Below are positions 34,180-42,956 of a stretch of DNA of 64,000 nt, piece after piece. This DNA comes from JAAXQD01 sp963790095 (GTDB lineage Bacteria > Desulfobacterota > Desulfobacteria > Desulfobacterales > UBA11574), in contig CAWBNO010000008.1 of assembly GCA_963790095.1 (NCBI GenBank), positions 124,001 to 188,000 of the forward strand, read 5' to 3'. A model generated the notes under the pieces. It saw only the letters and a program-made list of their open reading frames with translations, did no database searches and was not told where the DNA came from. Position 1 is the stretch's first letter. Every line of letters begins with the position of its first letter. A program made the translations under genes and the position numbers.

Positions 34180-35628
34180 TTATTTCCGCCAGAATTCGGG
34201 AACGAGAAAGATGATCACCGTATAGATCTCCAAACGTCCCAGCAGCATGCACCAGATGAGCACCCATTTGCCCAGGTAGGGTATCTGGGCAAAATTGTCC
34301 GCAGGCCCCACCATCCCCAGGCCGGGCCCGATATTCCCGATGGTGGCCGCAACCGAAGAGATGGATGTCACAAGATCCACTCCCATGCCGGCGATGAGCA
34401 CCGTGGAGAAGACGAACAGGCCCACGTAAAGTCCCATAAACCCCAGAACGCTCCGAACAACGTCTTCGGGAACTGGGTTACCCCCGATTTTTATCCGCTT
34501 CACCGAACGGGGATGAACCAGGGAAAAGAGCTCTTTGTAGCAGTATTTGAGATACAGCATGACCCGCAGACATTTCATGCCCCCGCCGGTGGAACCTGCC
34601 GAGGCCCCCAAAAACATGCACAATAGCAGAATAAACTGGGACATGGCCGGCCATTGTTCGTAGTCCGCCGTGGCATAACCGGTGGTGGTCACGATGGAAA
34701 CCACCTGGAACGCACCGTACCGGAAAGCCCGGCCCACGGTCTCGTAAACCGTGCCATATACATTGAACGTCACGATGACAATCAGCAGCAGAACCGTGCC
34801 CAGGAAAAAACGGCATTCCGAATCCCGCCAGAAGGCCAGGGGTTTTCCCCTGAGAAACTGGTAATGAAGGGAAAAATTGATCCCGGCCAAAAGCATGAAG
34901 ACAATCACCACCGTATCCAAATAGACACTGTCAAAATAGGCCATGGACGCATTTTTGGTTGAAAATCCGCCGGTGGGCATGGTGGTGAAGGCGTGGCACA
35001 GGGCATCGTAAAGATCCATGCCCCCCAACAACAGAAAAAGGATCTGGGCCAGAGAGATGAGGGCATAGACCTTCCACAGTGTCTTGGCGGTGTCTCTAAT
35101 CCGGGGTTTGAGCTTGTCGGGAACCGGAGTCGGAACTTCAGCCTTGTAGAGCTGCATCCCACCCACCCCCAAAAAGGGAAGGATGGCCACCGACAGGACG
35201 ATGATCCCCATACCCCCCAGCCACTGGATAAAGCTGCGCCAGAAAAGAAGCCCTTTGGACACGGCCTCTATGTTCGTTAAAATCGACGACCCGGTGGTGG
35301 TAAACCCGGATACGGATTCAAAAAACGCATCCACAAAGGTGCTGAATTCAGATCCCAGATAAAACGGGAAGGCACCGAAAAATCCGATGGCCGTCCATCC
35401 CACGGCCACGATGGCCATCCCTTCACGGTGGCTGATATGCTCCACCTTTTCCCGTCGGAAGACCACCATGAGCGACGCACCCGACAACAGGGTGATTCCC
35501 ATGGACTGGGCCAGGGGGATGATGCTCTGATCCCCGTAGAAAAGGCCGAAAAAAAAGGGAAACAACATGCAGATCCCCAGAAACAAGATCAACATTCCAA
35601 TGATGTTCAGGATAAAAGACCACCGCAT
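34180..35628 (-). CDS. trkH: Potassium uptake protein TrkH
   Basis: 482-residue K+-translocating subunit with many membrane helices. The four pore-loop filter-like segments are visible: TTTGSSI (near residue 110), TTMPTGGFST (near 215), TTTGYATAD (near 317) and AATIGNIGPG (near 425). It pairs with the cytosolic TrkA encoded immediately upstream; the trkH ATG directly abuts the trkA stop. Full length with an ordinary C-terminus. Confidence 0.95.
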   Translation of the reverse strand: MRWSFILNIIGMLILFLGICMLFPFFFGLFYGDQSIIPLAQSMGITLLSGASLMVVFRREKVEHISHREGMAIVAVGWTAIGFFGAFPFYLGSEFSTFVDAFFESVSGFTTTGSSILTNIEAVSKGLLFWRSFIQWLGGMGIIVLSVAILPFLGVGGMQLYKAEVPTPVPDKLKPRIRDTAKTLWKVYALISLAQILFLLLGGMDLYDALCHAFTTMPTGGFSTKNASMAYFDSVYLDTVVIVFMLLAGINFSLHYQFLRGKPLAFWRDSECRFFLGTVLLLIVIVTFNVYGTVYETVGRAFRYGAFQVVSIVTTTGYATADYEQWPAMSQFILLLCMFLGASAGSTGGGMKCLRVMLYLKYCYKELFSLVHPRSVKRIKIGGNPVPEDVVRSVLGFMGLYVGLFVFSTVLIAGMGVDLVTSISSVAATIGNIGPGLGMVGPADNFAQIPYLGKWVLIWCMLLGRLEIYTVIIFLVPEFWRK

Positions 35629-36993
35629 TTAAAAATACTCCAGTTTTACCGCAAGGATTTTTTCTACCTGGGGGATGGCTTGTTTTTTGGCGAAGATGAT
35701 GATCCGGTCATTGGGCGCAATGACACTCTCCCCCGTGGGGATAATGATTTGGTTCTCACGCAGGATGCCGGTGACCAGAGCGCCTTTGGGAATGGCGATC
35801 TCCTTTAGGGGTTTGCCCACGATGTCGGATGTCTCCAGGGCCACAGCCTCCATCACCTCGGCCTGCTCGCCCTTGATGGACTTGGCCGCAAGCACCTTGC
35901 CCGTGCGGATGTGCTGCAAAATGGTGTTGATGGCGGAAAGTCTCGGGCTCACCACCTGCTCCAAGCCGATCATCGACATGAGGGGAAGGTAGCTGAACTT
36001 GCTGATCTTGGTGATGATTTTGGGTGCACCCATCCGCTTGGCCAGAAGGGAGGTCAGTATGTTGGTCTCCTCATCGTCGGTGAGGGTCACCACAACATCC
36101 ATATCCTGGACATTCTCTTCTCTGAGCAGTTCTTGATCGGAACCGTCGCCATGAAGCACCACCGCCTTGTTCAGATTCTCGGCAAGGGTGCTGCACCGAT
36201 CCGGGTCCTTTTCGATGATTTTGGTATGAAGGGAATCTCCCTCCAGCAGCTTGGCCAGCCGGAACCCGATGCTCCCGCCGCCCACAATCATTACCCGATT
36301 CAGCGGCTCCATCTGCTTTTCAAAAATCGCCAAAGATTCCATGAGACGCTCTTTTTCGCTGATAAAATAGATCAGGTCACCGGCCTTGAGCCGGTGTTTC
36401 CCCCGGGGAATAATCAGTTCTTCTTCCCGAACAACGGCGGCGATCAGCGGGCTTTTTTTCCCGGTTTTCGAATAAATCTCCGAAAGACGGACCCCAGCCA
36501 GACGGGCCGAACCGTCCAAATAGATCCCCACAAAGACCAGGCGGCCATCGGCAAACTCCCCCACTTCCACTGCACCGGGCACGTTCATCAGCCGGTGTAT
36601 GGTCTTTACAACTTCGATGTCCGGGTTGATGATGGTGTCGATATGGGGCGCGTTCTCACGGAAAACATCATGATATTCATCATAGTCGGCATGGCGGATC
36701 CGAGCCAGTTTCTTGGTGGACGGAGAAATCAGGTTGGCCACCAGGCACGCCCCGAGGTTGGTCTCATCGCTGTCCGTAACCGCAAGGAGAATCTCTGCCT
36801 CTTTGAGCCCGGCTTCCTGTAAAATCATAGGGCTGCTCCCGGAACCGGTGATCACCTGAACATCGATGCTGTCGGACACACGTCGAATGGCCGCAGAATC
36901 CTTGTCCACCACTACCACGTCTTTGTTCTCCCGGGCCAGATGACTGGCGATGTGAAACCCCACCTCACCTGCTCCCACGATTAATACTTTCAA
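35629..36993 (-). CDS. trkA: Trk system potassium uptake protein TrkA
   Basis: 454 residues, two tandem RCK (N+C) domains that gate TrkH in response to nucleotides. Each half starts with a Rossmann motif: VGAGEVG near residue 6 and VGGGSIG near residue 238; each ends with a TrkA-C domain. The start is read as TTG at 36993 because AAAGGAGAAGG precedes it and it gives a standard KVLIVGAGEVG N-terminus; a longer frame would overlap the upstream EamA gene. Only one base separates it from that gene's stop. Confidence 0.94.
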   Translation of the reverse strand: MKVLIVGAGEVGFHIASHLARENKDVVVVDKDSAAIRRVSDSIDVQVITGSGSSPMILQEAGLKEAEILLAVTDSDETNLGACLVANLISPSTKKLARIRHADYDEYHDVFRENAPHIDTIINPDIEVVKTIHRLMNVPGAVEVGEFADGRLVFVGIYLDGSARLAGVRLSEIYSKTGKKSPLIAAVVREEELIIPRGKHRLKAGDLIYFISEKERLMESLAIFEKQMEPLNRVMIVGGGSIGFRLAKLLEGDSLHTKIIEKDPDRCSTLAENLNKAVVLHGDGSDQELLREENVQDMDVVVTLTDDEETNILTSLLAKRMGAPKIITKISKFSYLPLMSMIGLEQVVSPRLSAINTILQHIRTGKVLAAKSIKGEQAEVMEAVALETSDIVGKPLKEIAIPKGALVTGILRENQIIIPTGESVIAPNDRIIIFAKKQAIPQVEKILAVKLEYF

Positions 36994-36994
36994 A

Positions 36995-37930
36995 TCACCT
37001 TCTCCTTTGACCCAGCTTAATTCGAGTCTTATGCGTTGTGCCACGAACGCTCTTCAACTTAATGGTATGGGCTGTGGTTAAGAATATTCCTGAAAATATC
37101 AAGATGCTTCCTATTATATGATATTCTCTAAATTTTTCATCCAGAAAGATCATGGCCAAAATAATACTGAACACCGGCATAAGATGAATAAAAATACCGG
37201 TCTTGTTTGCGCCGATAGTGTGTACGGCCTTATTCCAAAATATGTATGCTAAAACCGATGCAAAGAACGCGACATAAATAATACTTCCCATGGAGGCGCG
37301 GGTAAAATTCATCGTTTTCCCAGTGCCAAGCTCCCAGAGATAAAATGGGGAAATAAAAAATACTCCGATGATTATTGTCGTTGCAAGAAATCCCAGAGGG
37401 TCGAATTCAGCCGGACATTTTCTTAGCAGTGCCGAATATAAGGCCCAGCTAATACCGGCAGAAATCGTCCACATATCACCCTTGCCGAACTGAACCGCAA
37501 TGAGCGTCGATAGGTTTCCTTCGGTAATGATAAACATCAGGCCGGTCAGCGAAATGGCGATGCCAATCGCTTGCCTTAATGTAATCCGCTCTTTAAAGCC
37601 CATCCAGGAAACAATTACGATAAATATGGGGATCATCGAGTTTATTAACACAGCATTTGTTACCGTAGAGGATTTTAGTGCCATGTATATGAACATACTG
37701 AAATTTGTTACTGAAAAAATGGCCAGCAAAGTCAGAATTTTCCAGTTCCGCCCAATTAGATCCTTTTGACGCAGGATCGGCCTGATCGAAAAAGGTAATA
37801 TAATCAACAACGCAATCACCCAGCGCCAAAATGCCAGTGCCATGGGAGGAATTTCGTTGTGAATTCCTCTGCCAACGACAAAATTTCCTGACCAGAATAA
37901 TACGGCTAAAATCAGCAACAAATAATGCAT
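36995..37930 (-). CDS. EamA/DMT-superfamily transporter
   Basis: 311 residues with about ten predicted membrane helices in two EamA repeats (WSGNFVVGRG early; SAGISWALYSALLR at the start of the second half). Substrate unknown. Basic C-terminal tail. Directly followed by trkA with a one-base gap, so they are probably co-transcribed, although the functional link is unclear. Confidence 0.9.
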   Translation of the reverse strand: MHYLLLILAVLFWSGNFVVGRGIHNEIPPMALAFWRWVIALLIILPFSIRPILRQKDLIGRNWKILTLLAIFSVTNFSMFIYMALKSSTVTNAVLINSMIPIFIVIVSWMGFKERITLRQAIGIAISLTGLMFIITEGNLSTLIAVQFGKGDMWTISAGISWALYSALLRKCPAEFDPLGFLATTIIIGVFFISPFYLWELGTGKTMNFTRASMGSIIYVAFFASVLAYIFWNKAVHTIGANKTGIFIHLMPVFSIILAMIFLDEKFREYHIIGSILIFSGIFLTTAHTIKLKSVRGTTHKTRIKLGQRRR

Positions 37931-38208
37931 AAAACAAACGATTCCAAAAATGGATGCAAAATGTTAAACTTATCGAAATTACAGTAAATTTTAAAACACC
38001 CCAACATATTTGGAAGTTTCAATTTTTCATATTTTAAAAGAGAAGTCAAGCTTTGGTCCCTCCTGGGATATCCGTGATAGGATATATTGGGGAGAATCCC
38101 CTAAAAAAAACAAGGCCGTGAAGGGCCCTTCCTGCTGATACAATTTCGGTTGTATGTCCGACCCGGGTCTGCTATTGAATATTTTTTATCCATGCAGGTG
38201 GACGTCAA

Positions 38209-39201
38209 ATGAATCCCACTTCTCAAGCAGAAACCTATCGTAATCAGCCTTTGGCAGGTGCGTTATTCGTTCTGAGTGCATCTTTCATGTTTGCAACCAT
38301 GGGTGCGCTGGTAAAGGTTGTTTCTCAGTCCCTTACAAATGATATGGTCGTTTTCTTTCGCAACCTCTGTGCCCTTGTCTTCATCCTACCCTGGATCTGG
38401 TACCGCCGCCCCCATGGCGGGATCAAGACAGCGATCTTTCGACTTCACCTGATTCGAAGCTTGGCAGGACTCGGGGCAATGTATTGTTTTTTTTATGCAA
38501 TCAATCAGTTAAAACTCTCCGAAGCCTGCCTCTTGGCTGCGACCACACCGTTGTTTATTCCAATGATTGCCTATGCATGGATCCGTGAGCCCGTTGCTCA
38601 AAAAGTTCGAAGAGCGATCATTATCGGCTTTATCGGAATCGTCCTGATTCTCAAACCCGGCCTCGGCGTATTTGACCCGGTTGCAATGGTGGGTTTGACG
38701 GCAGGTGTTTTGGCCGCTCTGGCCATGGTCAGCATCCGGCGAATGTCCACCTCTGAGCCCACGATCCGAATCGTCTTTTATTTCACCGTACTGGGCACTA
38801 TAATTTCGGCGGTGCCTCTGATCTGGACATGGCAGTCACCCCAACCGAGGATATGGTGGCACCTCGTCCTTATCGGCCTTTTGGCCGCAGTCGGACAAAT
38901 CCTGCTCACCAAAGGATACAGCCTCGCACCCGCGGCACAGGTGGGACCATTCACATACGTAAACGTGGTATTTGCAACCCTATTCGGTTGGATATTCTGG
39001 GGGGAATCCCTCGACGCCATGACATGGGCCGGGGCCGTCCTCATCTGTATCGCCGGTATTATCGCCACTCGCCGAACAAAAACACATGCACTCCTTGGCA
39101 CCACCGCCAGAGCAATAAATTCAGCGGAAGCATCCCGCCGTAAAAACCGTTCTGTCAAGTCGACTCGGTCCTGGGACGGTGAATTCACGAAAAAAAAGTG
39201 A
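38209..39201 (+). CDS. EamA/DMT-superfamily transporter
   Basis: 330 residues, about ten membrane helices in two EamA repeats: FMFATMGALVKV with FFRN in the first, and QVGPFTYVNVVFATLFGWIFWGE in the second. Substrate unknown; resembles S-adenosylmethionine- or drug/metabolite-exporter-type proteins (RhaT/EamA). The C-terminus is hydrophilic and basic. Divergent from the other EamA gene; the 278-base gap between them holds a GGATATCC palindrome and a GGGGA-TCCCC hairpin near 38067-38100, which might be regulatory. An AGGTGG Shine-Dalgarno precedes the ATG. Confidence 0.88.
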   Translation: MNPTSQAETYRNQPLAGALFVLSASFMFATMGALVKVVSQSLTNDMVVFFRNLCALVFILPWIWYRRPHGGIKTAIFRLHLIRSLAGLGAMYCFFYAINQLKLSEACLLAATTPLFIPMIAYAWIREPVAQKVRRAIIIGFIGIVLILKPGLGVFDPVAMVGLTAGVLAALAMVSIRRMSTSEPTIRIVFYFTVLGTIISAVPLIWTWQSPQPRIWWHLVLIGLLAAVGQILLTKGYSLAPAAQVGPFTYVNVVFATLFGWIFWGESLDAMTWAGAVLICIAGIIATRRTKTHALLGTTARAINSAEASRRKNRSVKSTRSWDGEFTKKK

Positions 39202-39281
39202 CATTTACTTTGGACAAATAATGATTAACATTACCCTATAGATAATATCCGTCATCAACCCATTATGCGGAGGGAAAAATA

Positions 39282-39794
39282 ATGTATAACAAAGTTGTAA
39301 TGGACCATTTCAGAAATCCCCGAAATGTAGGAATCATCGAAAATGCCGACGGGATCGGCGAGGTTGGTAATCCCTTGTGCGGGGATATAATGACCATTTA
39401 TTTGAAAGTCAGCGATAACCAGATAGAAGATATCAAATTTCAAACCTTTGGATGCGGGTCGGCCATTGCAGTTTCCAGTATGCTGACGGAAATCGCCAAA
39501 GGGAAACCCATCGACGAAGCCAAAAAGATCACCAATAAAGATGTCGCCAATGCTTTGGAGGGCTTGCCTAAAAATAAGTTGCACTGTTCCAATCTTGGCG
39601 CCGATGCGCTGCAATTGGCCATTAAAGATTATGAAGATCGAAAAGCAGGAAAATCCCGGGTAGAACTCAAACGCAAAGAGGAACATGAACATGAACATGG
39701 AGACCAGTGCTACTGCCCGTATTGTGATGTGGAACTCAATAAAGGAACTGAGTTCTGCGAAGCGTGTCAACACAGTCTCATCGAAGAACACTAA
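39282..39794 (+). CDS. iscU: IscU/NifU-type Fe-S scaffold with C-terminal zinc-ribbon-like tail
   Basis: 170 residues. The IscU core has cluster ligands Cys33 with Asp35 (NPLCGDIM), Cys58 (GCGSAIA) and Cys102 (HCSNLGADAL). After a linker rich in His and Glu (HEHEHG near residues 135-140) comes a tail with CYCPYCDVELN and FCEACQH, i.e. Cys143, 145, 148, 159 and 162, resembling a zinc ribbon; this is not part of standard IscU. A GGAGGG Shine-Dalgarno precedes the ATG. It is followed by the NifS-like gene, separated by a palindromic element. Confidence 0.88.
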   Translation: MYNKVVMDHFRNPRNVGIIENADGIGEVGNPLCGDIMTIYLKVSDNQIEDIKFQTFGCGSAIAVSSMLTEIAKGKPIDEAKKITNKDVANALEGLPKNKLHCSNLGADALQLAIKDYEDRKAGKSRVELKRKEEHEHEHGDQCYCPYCDVELNKGTEFCEACQHSLIEEH

Positions 39795-39831
39795 CTCGTG
39801 TCCATCCGCAAATGTTAAATAGGAACAATGC

Positions 39832-39973
39832 GTTTCCAATTCATAAATGAGCAATTTTTGTCCGGATCAAGGCCGCACAAGGGTTTACGGTGAGGCATAC
39901 TTCCTGTATGCCGCAGCCGAAAACCCGCGGAGAACGCAGATCCGGGCAAAAAGGGCCATTTATGGATGGAAAC
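39832..39973. mobile_element. MITE-like near-perfect palindrome, family B
   Basis: About 142 bases whose two halves are near-complementary: the left end reads GTTTCCAATTCATAAATG and the right, reverse-complemented, GTTTCCATCCATAAATGG; inner segments GTCCGGATC / GATCCGGGC and GGCATAC / GTATGCC also pair. No coding capacity. It is inserted between the IscU-like and NifS-like genes. A solo end of the same sequence occurs at 52009-52035. Confidence 0.7.
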
Positions 39974-40000
39974 TAATTCATATCCGAGAAAGGACTCACC

Positions 40001-41176
40001 ATGGACATCATCAATTTGGATCACATATCCTCCAATCCGCTTCTTCCAGAAGTAAAAGAAGCCATGATTGCGGCCCTTCATGAGGATTACCATAATCCTT
40101 CGAGTCAGCACAAGCGGGGTGAAGCGGCGGCTGAGGTGTTGGGAAAGGCCCGTAAAACCGTTTCCGCCCTCATCAACGCATCAAATCCCAAAGAAGTGGT
40201 GTTTACCTCCAGCGGAACGGAATCGGTCAATCATGCCATCAAAGGGGTTGCCCTGGCCAACGCCAAAAAAGGTAAGCATATCGTCACTTCAAATGTCGAG
40301 CACAACGCCGTAATCCGCAGCATCCGACGGTTGAAAGGGCTTGGATATTCCGTTACATCCATTGATGTGGATAAATACGGGCGTGTAAATCCGGCGGATG
40401 TGGCCGAGGCCATCACCGATGAGACCATACTGGTCACCATCATGCACAGCAACAACGAAACCGGAACGATTCAACCGATTGAGGAAATCGCCAAAATTAC
40501 GCGACAGAAAAAGGTTATCTTCCATACCGACGCCGTCGATTCCGTGGGCATCGTCCCCATTGATGTCCAGAAAATGGGGGTCGATCTTTTGAGTTTTGCG
40601 TCAAACACCTTTTATGGCCCCACCGGTATCGGTGGACTTTATATTCGTCGGGGCATCATGGTTTGGCCGTTGCTCGACGGCGGCGTTCAGGAAAATAACA
40701 AACGCGCCGGAACTGAGAATCTTATCGGCATCATCGGGATGGCAAAGGCTGCTGAAATGGCCAAACAGGAGCTTTCTATGAGGATGGCACATTTGGAAAT
40801 GCTAAAATCCAAGCTGATCACTGAGTTGCCCAAGTATATCGATGAGGTCATCATCAATACTCCCCCTGAATACAGTTTGCCCAACTTGTTGTCCGTATCC
40901 ATTAAATATATCGAAGGCGAAAGCGTCATGCTGATGCTCGACGATGATGACATCGCGGTGTCGACGCGCTCTGCTTGTGCTACCGGATCCCTGAGAGCAT
41001 CTCATGTTTTGATTTCCATCGGGCTTTCCCATGCGGACGCCCAGGGAACGCTGGTGATTACACTGGGGCAGGACAATACTGAAGACCATATCGACCGTTT
41101 TTTAGAATCGCTCCGAAATGTAGTGAAGACCTTACGCAACATATCGCCGTTATATCGAAAAATCTCACAAAGCTGA
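40001..41176 (+). CDS. NifS/IscS cysteine-desulfurase homologue lacking the PLP lysine
   Basis: 391 residues, class V aminotransferase fold. Aligned by eye to IscS/NifS: His101 (VEHNAV), the NNETG stretch near residue 151 and Asp177 (HTDAVD) are kept, but the PLP-binding lysine in the usual SxHKxxGPKG block is missing: here it reads SNTFYGPTG with Thr203 at the lysine position, Asn for His, and Thr for the second Lys. The Gln of DAVQ is Asp180, and the carboxylate-binding Arg is Val352. The catalytic-loop Cys326 (STRSACATGS) remains. Thus PLP chemistry seems unlikely. It lies with the IscU-like gene, so it may be a non-desulfurase assembly partner. GAAAGGA precedes the ATG. Confidence 0.85.
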   Translation: MDIINLDHISSNPLLPEVKEAMIAALHEDYHNPSSQHKRGEAAAEVLGKARKTVSALINASNPKEVVFTSSGTESVNHAIKGVALANAKKGKHIVTSNVEHNAVIRSIRRLKGLGYSVTSIDVDKYGRVNPADVAEAITDETILVTIMHSNNETGTIQPIEEIAKITRQKKVIFHTDAVDSVGIVPIDVQKMGVDLLSFASNTFYGPTGIGGLYIRRGIMVWPLLDGGVQENNKRAGTENLIGIIGMAKAAEMAKQELSMRMAHLEMLKSKLITELPKYIDEVIINTPPEYSLPNLLSVSIKYIEGESVMLMLDDDDIAVSTRSACATGSLRASHVLISIGLSHADAQGTLVITLGQDNTEDHIDRFLESLRNVVKTLRNISPLYRKISQS

Positions 41177-41272
41177 TTTGAACGGTATGGGTGCAACGGG
41201 AATCGGACCTTGTTTTGAGGCCGATAGATGAAGGGGTTTTCGGACCCGGTCACCCTATATTTTTGACCGTTC

Positions 41273-41653
41273 CTATAATAATTTTAAGGCATCCACCCGT
41301 TTCTCAAACTCGGTTTCTGAAATCTGGTTCCAGGGAGCAATGGGATCAAACCGAAGATGAGATTTTACATTGGGCAAAAAGAACTTGCCGGATGTTAACT
41401 TGGGTGCTTTCATAAAATATTTGAATTCACCCCCTAAATCCAGAATCAAATCCAAGTCATCGCTCTCTTCCAAAAGCGCTACCATCAGTGTGTTTTGTAT
41501 AAGACCGTTGCCTTTTAATCGCTTTTTTCCGCCTTCACCGGTATAAACTTCGATGGACGTTCTCTCCAGTGAAACCGCAGTATTGTCATCGGCGACTAAA
41601 AAGGCCTTCTCTACCAAATATGTTGCATTCTCAAAAAAGATCCAGTCGTTCAC
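41273..41653 (-). CDS. Conserved-looking small protein of unknown function
   Basis: 126 residues, no signal peptide or membrane helix, mixed alpha/beta composition. I do not recognise a family. It starts with GTG at 41653, supported by an AAAGGAAAG Shine-Dalgarno. Opposite in strand to the NifS-like gene and just downstream of it, and upstream (same strand) lies the parvulin gene; no functional link can be made. Confidence 0.65.
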   Translation of the reverse strand: MNDWIFFENATYLVEKAFLVADDNTAVSLERTSIEVYTGEGGKKRLKGNGLIQNTLMVALLEESDDLDLILDLGGEFKYFMKAPKLTSGKFFLPNVKSHLRFDPIAPWNQISETEFEKRVDALKLL

Positions 41654-41781
41654 GGTTCTTTCCTTTAGGTGTTAAAATCCTTATCACACGTTCATTGCGG
41701 CATTTTTTCTATTTGGGGCGGCATGTCTTTCATTTTGATCTCATCTGTTAACGATGATAGAAACTTCAGGGCAAGTAAGGT

Positions 41782-42765
41782 TCAGAATGTCTCTATGACC
41801 GCCTTTTTCCGCATATCTTCAAGGTTCCGCTCAAGCACCTTTCCTTTTATTTTCTGCTCCAGGTATTGAGCAATTCTCTCTTTTGCGTTTTCGTAACTGA
41901 CAACGGATTCCGGTTTTTTATCCACAACTTTAATCAGATGGTATCCAAAGGGTGTTTCCACAATTCCGCTGACTTCACCGGGTTTTAACTTAAACGCAGC
42001 ATCTTCAAAGGGCTTCACCATCCGGCCACGTTCAAAATAACCGAGATCTCCGCCGTTAACATTGCTCGGTCCCTCTGAATACGCTTTGGCCAAGGTCGCA
42101 AAATCTTCGCCGTCTTTGAGTTTCTTTTGAACCTCTTTGATTTTTTTATTGGCTTGATCTTTCGCTGATTTGTCAGCCTGGGCATCGACTTTAATTAAAA
42201 TATGACTGGCTTTTACCTGTTCGGGCTGTTTGAACATCCCCGGGTTTTTTTTATAGAAATCCTGAACCTCCGTTTCGGAAACCTTTACATCTTGGACCAA
42301 ATTCTTGTCTACGAATTGTTGAATGGCCAGTCCCTTTCGTATTTGTGATTTTAGTGCAGCCTCAGAGGTTTTCATCTCCAGTAATGCAGCCTTGAATTCG
42401 TCTTCATTGGGAAATCTTTTCTTCAGAATATCAATCTGCTGATTAACTTCTGCATCTTCAACCTTGATCCCCTTTTTTTGACTTTCCTGATAAAGCAACT
42501 CTCGATTGATCAGAGTTTCAAGTACTCTATTTTTGATATCCGGCAACTGGGATTCATTCAATGACCGTCCGCTCCGGGTGAACTGACTGCGGACCCGGGC
42601 CATCTCTTCGTCAAAATCATCTTGTGTGATTGTGACCCCGTTAACCGTCGCCACCGCCCCGTCCGGAATCTTTTTTTCTGCTGCGAATATGGGCATTGCA
42701 ATGTATACCAGACTCACAGCGGTCAATAGAATAAAAAACCATCTAAACCATTTCATCTGCATCTG
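41782..42765 (-). CDS. Periplasmic parvulin-type peptidyl-prolyl isomerase (SurA/PrsA-like)
   Basis: 327 residues. A signal peptide (basic start, hydrophobic core, IFAAEK) precedes a SurA_N-like helical domain and one rotamase domain beginning KASHILIKV, with the segment GGDLGYFERGRMVKPFEDAAF. Role: folding of exported or outer-membrane proteins. The ATG at 42765 has AAAGGAG upstream; the longer frame would lack a signal peptide. It could equally be described as PrsA-like; only one PPIase domain is seen, unlike E. coli SurA with two. Confidence 0.9.
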   Translation of the reverse strand, partial: QMQMKWFRWFFILLTAVSLVYIAMPIFAAEKKIPDGAVATVNGVTITQDDFDEEMARVRSQFTRSGRSLNESQLPDIKNRVLETLINRELLYQESQKKGIKVEDAEVNQQIDILKKRFPNEDEFKAALLEMKTSEAALKSQIRKGLAIQQFVDKNLVQDVKVSETEVQDFYKKNPGMFKQPEQVKASHILIKVDAQADKSAKDQANKKIKEVQKKLKDGEDFATLAKAYSEGPSNVNGGDLGYFERGRMVKPFEDAAFKLKPGEVSGIVETPFGYHLIKVVDKKPESVVSYENAKERIAQYLEQKIKGKVLERNLEDMRKKAVIETF

Positions 42766-42956
42766 AATCTCCTTTGTCCAATTAAACAATATTTCTCTTT
42801 GGTTGTAACAGGTTAGTTCTTTGGAACGCGCTGTTTTACGAATGGGGTTAAAAGCCACTCGGCATGGGTCTATTCCCGGCATCCTTTGTGTAACGTCTTT
42901 TTTTTAAAAAACATCGAAAATCCCCGAAGCCCCGAAAAAAGGGACTTTTGCTGGGC

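Noticed and set aside
36000..36822. Long frame antisense to trkA
   Set aside because: Antisense shadow with His/Gln-rich product; trkA is certain on the other strand.
38040..38110. Possible riboswitch upstream of the EamA gene
   Set aside because: A GGATATCC palindrome and GGGGA-TCCCC hairpin exist, but I could not match any known riboswitch core.
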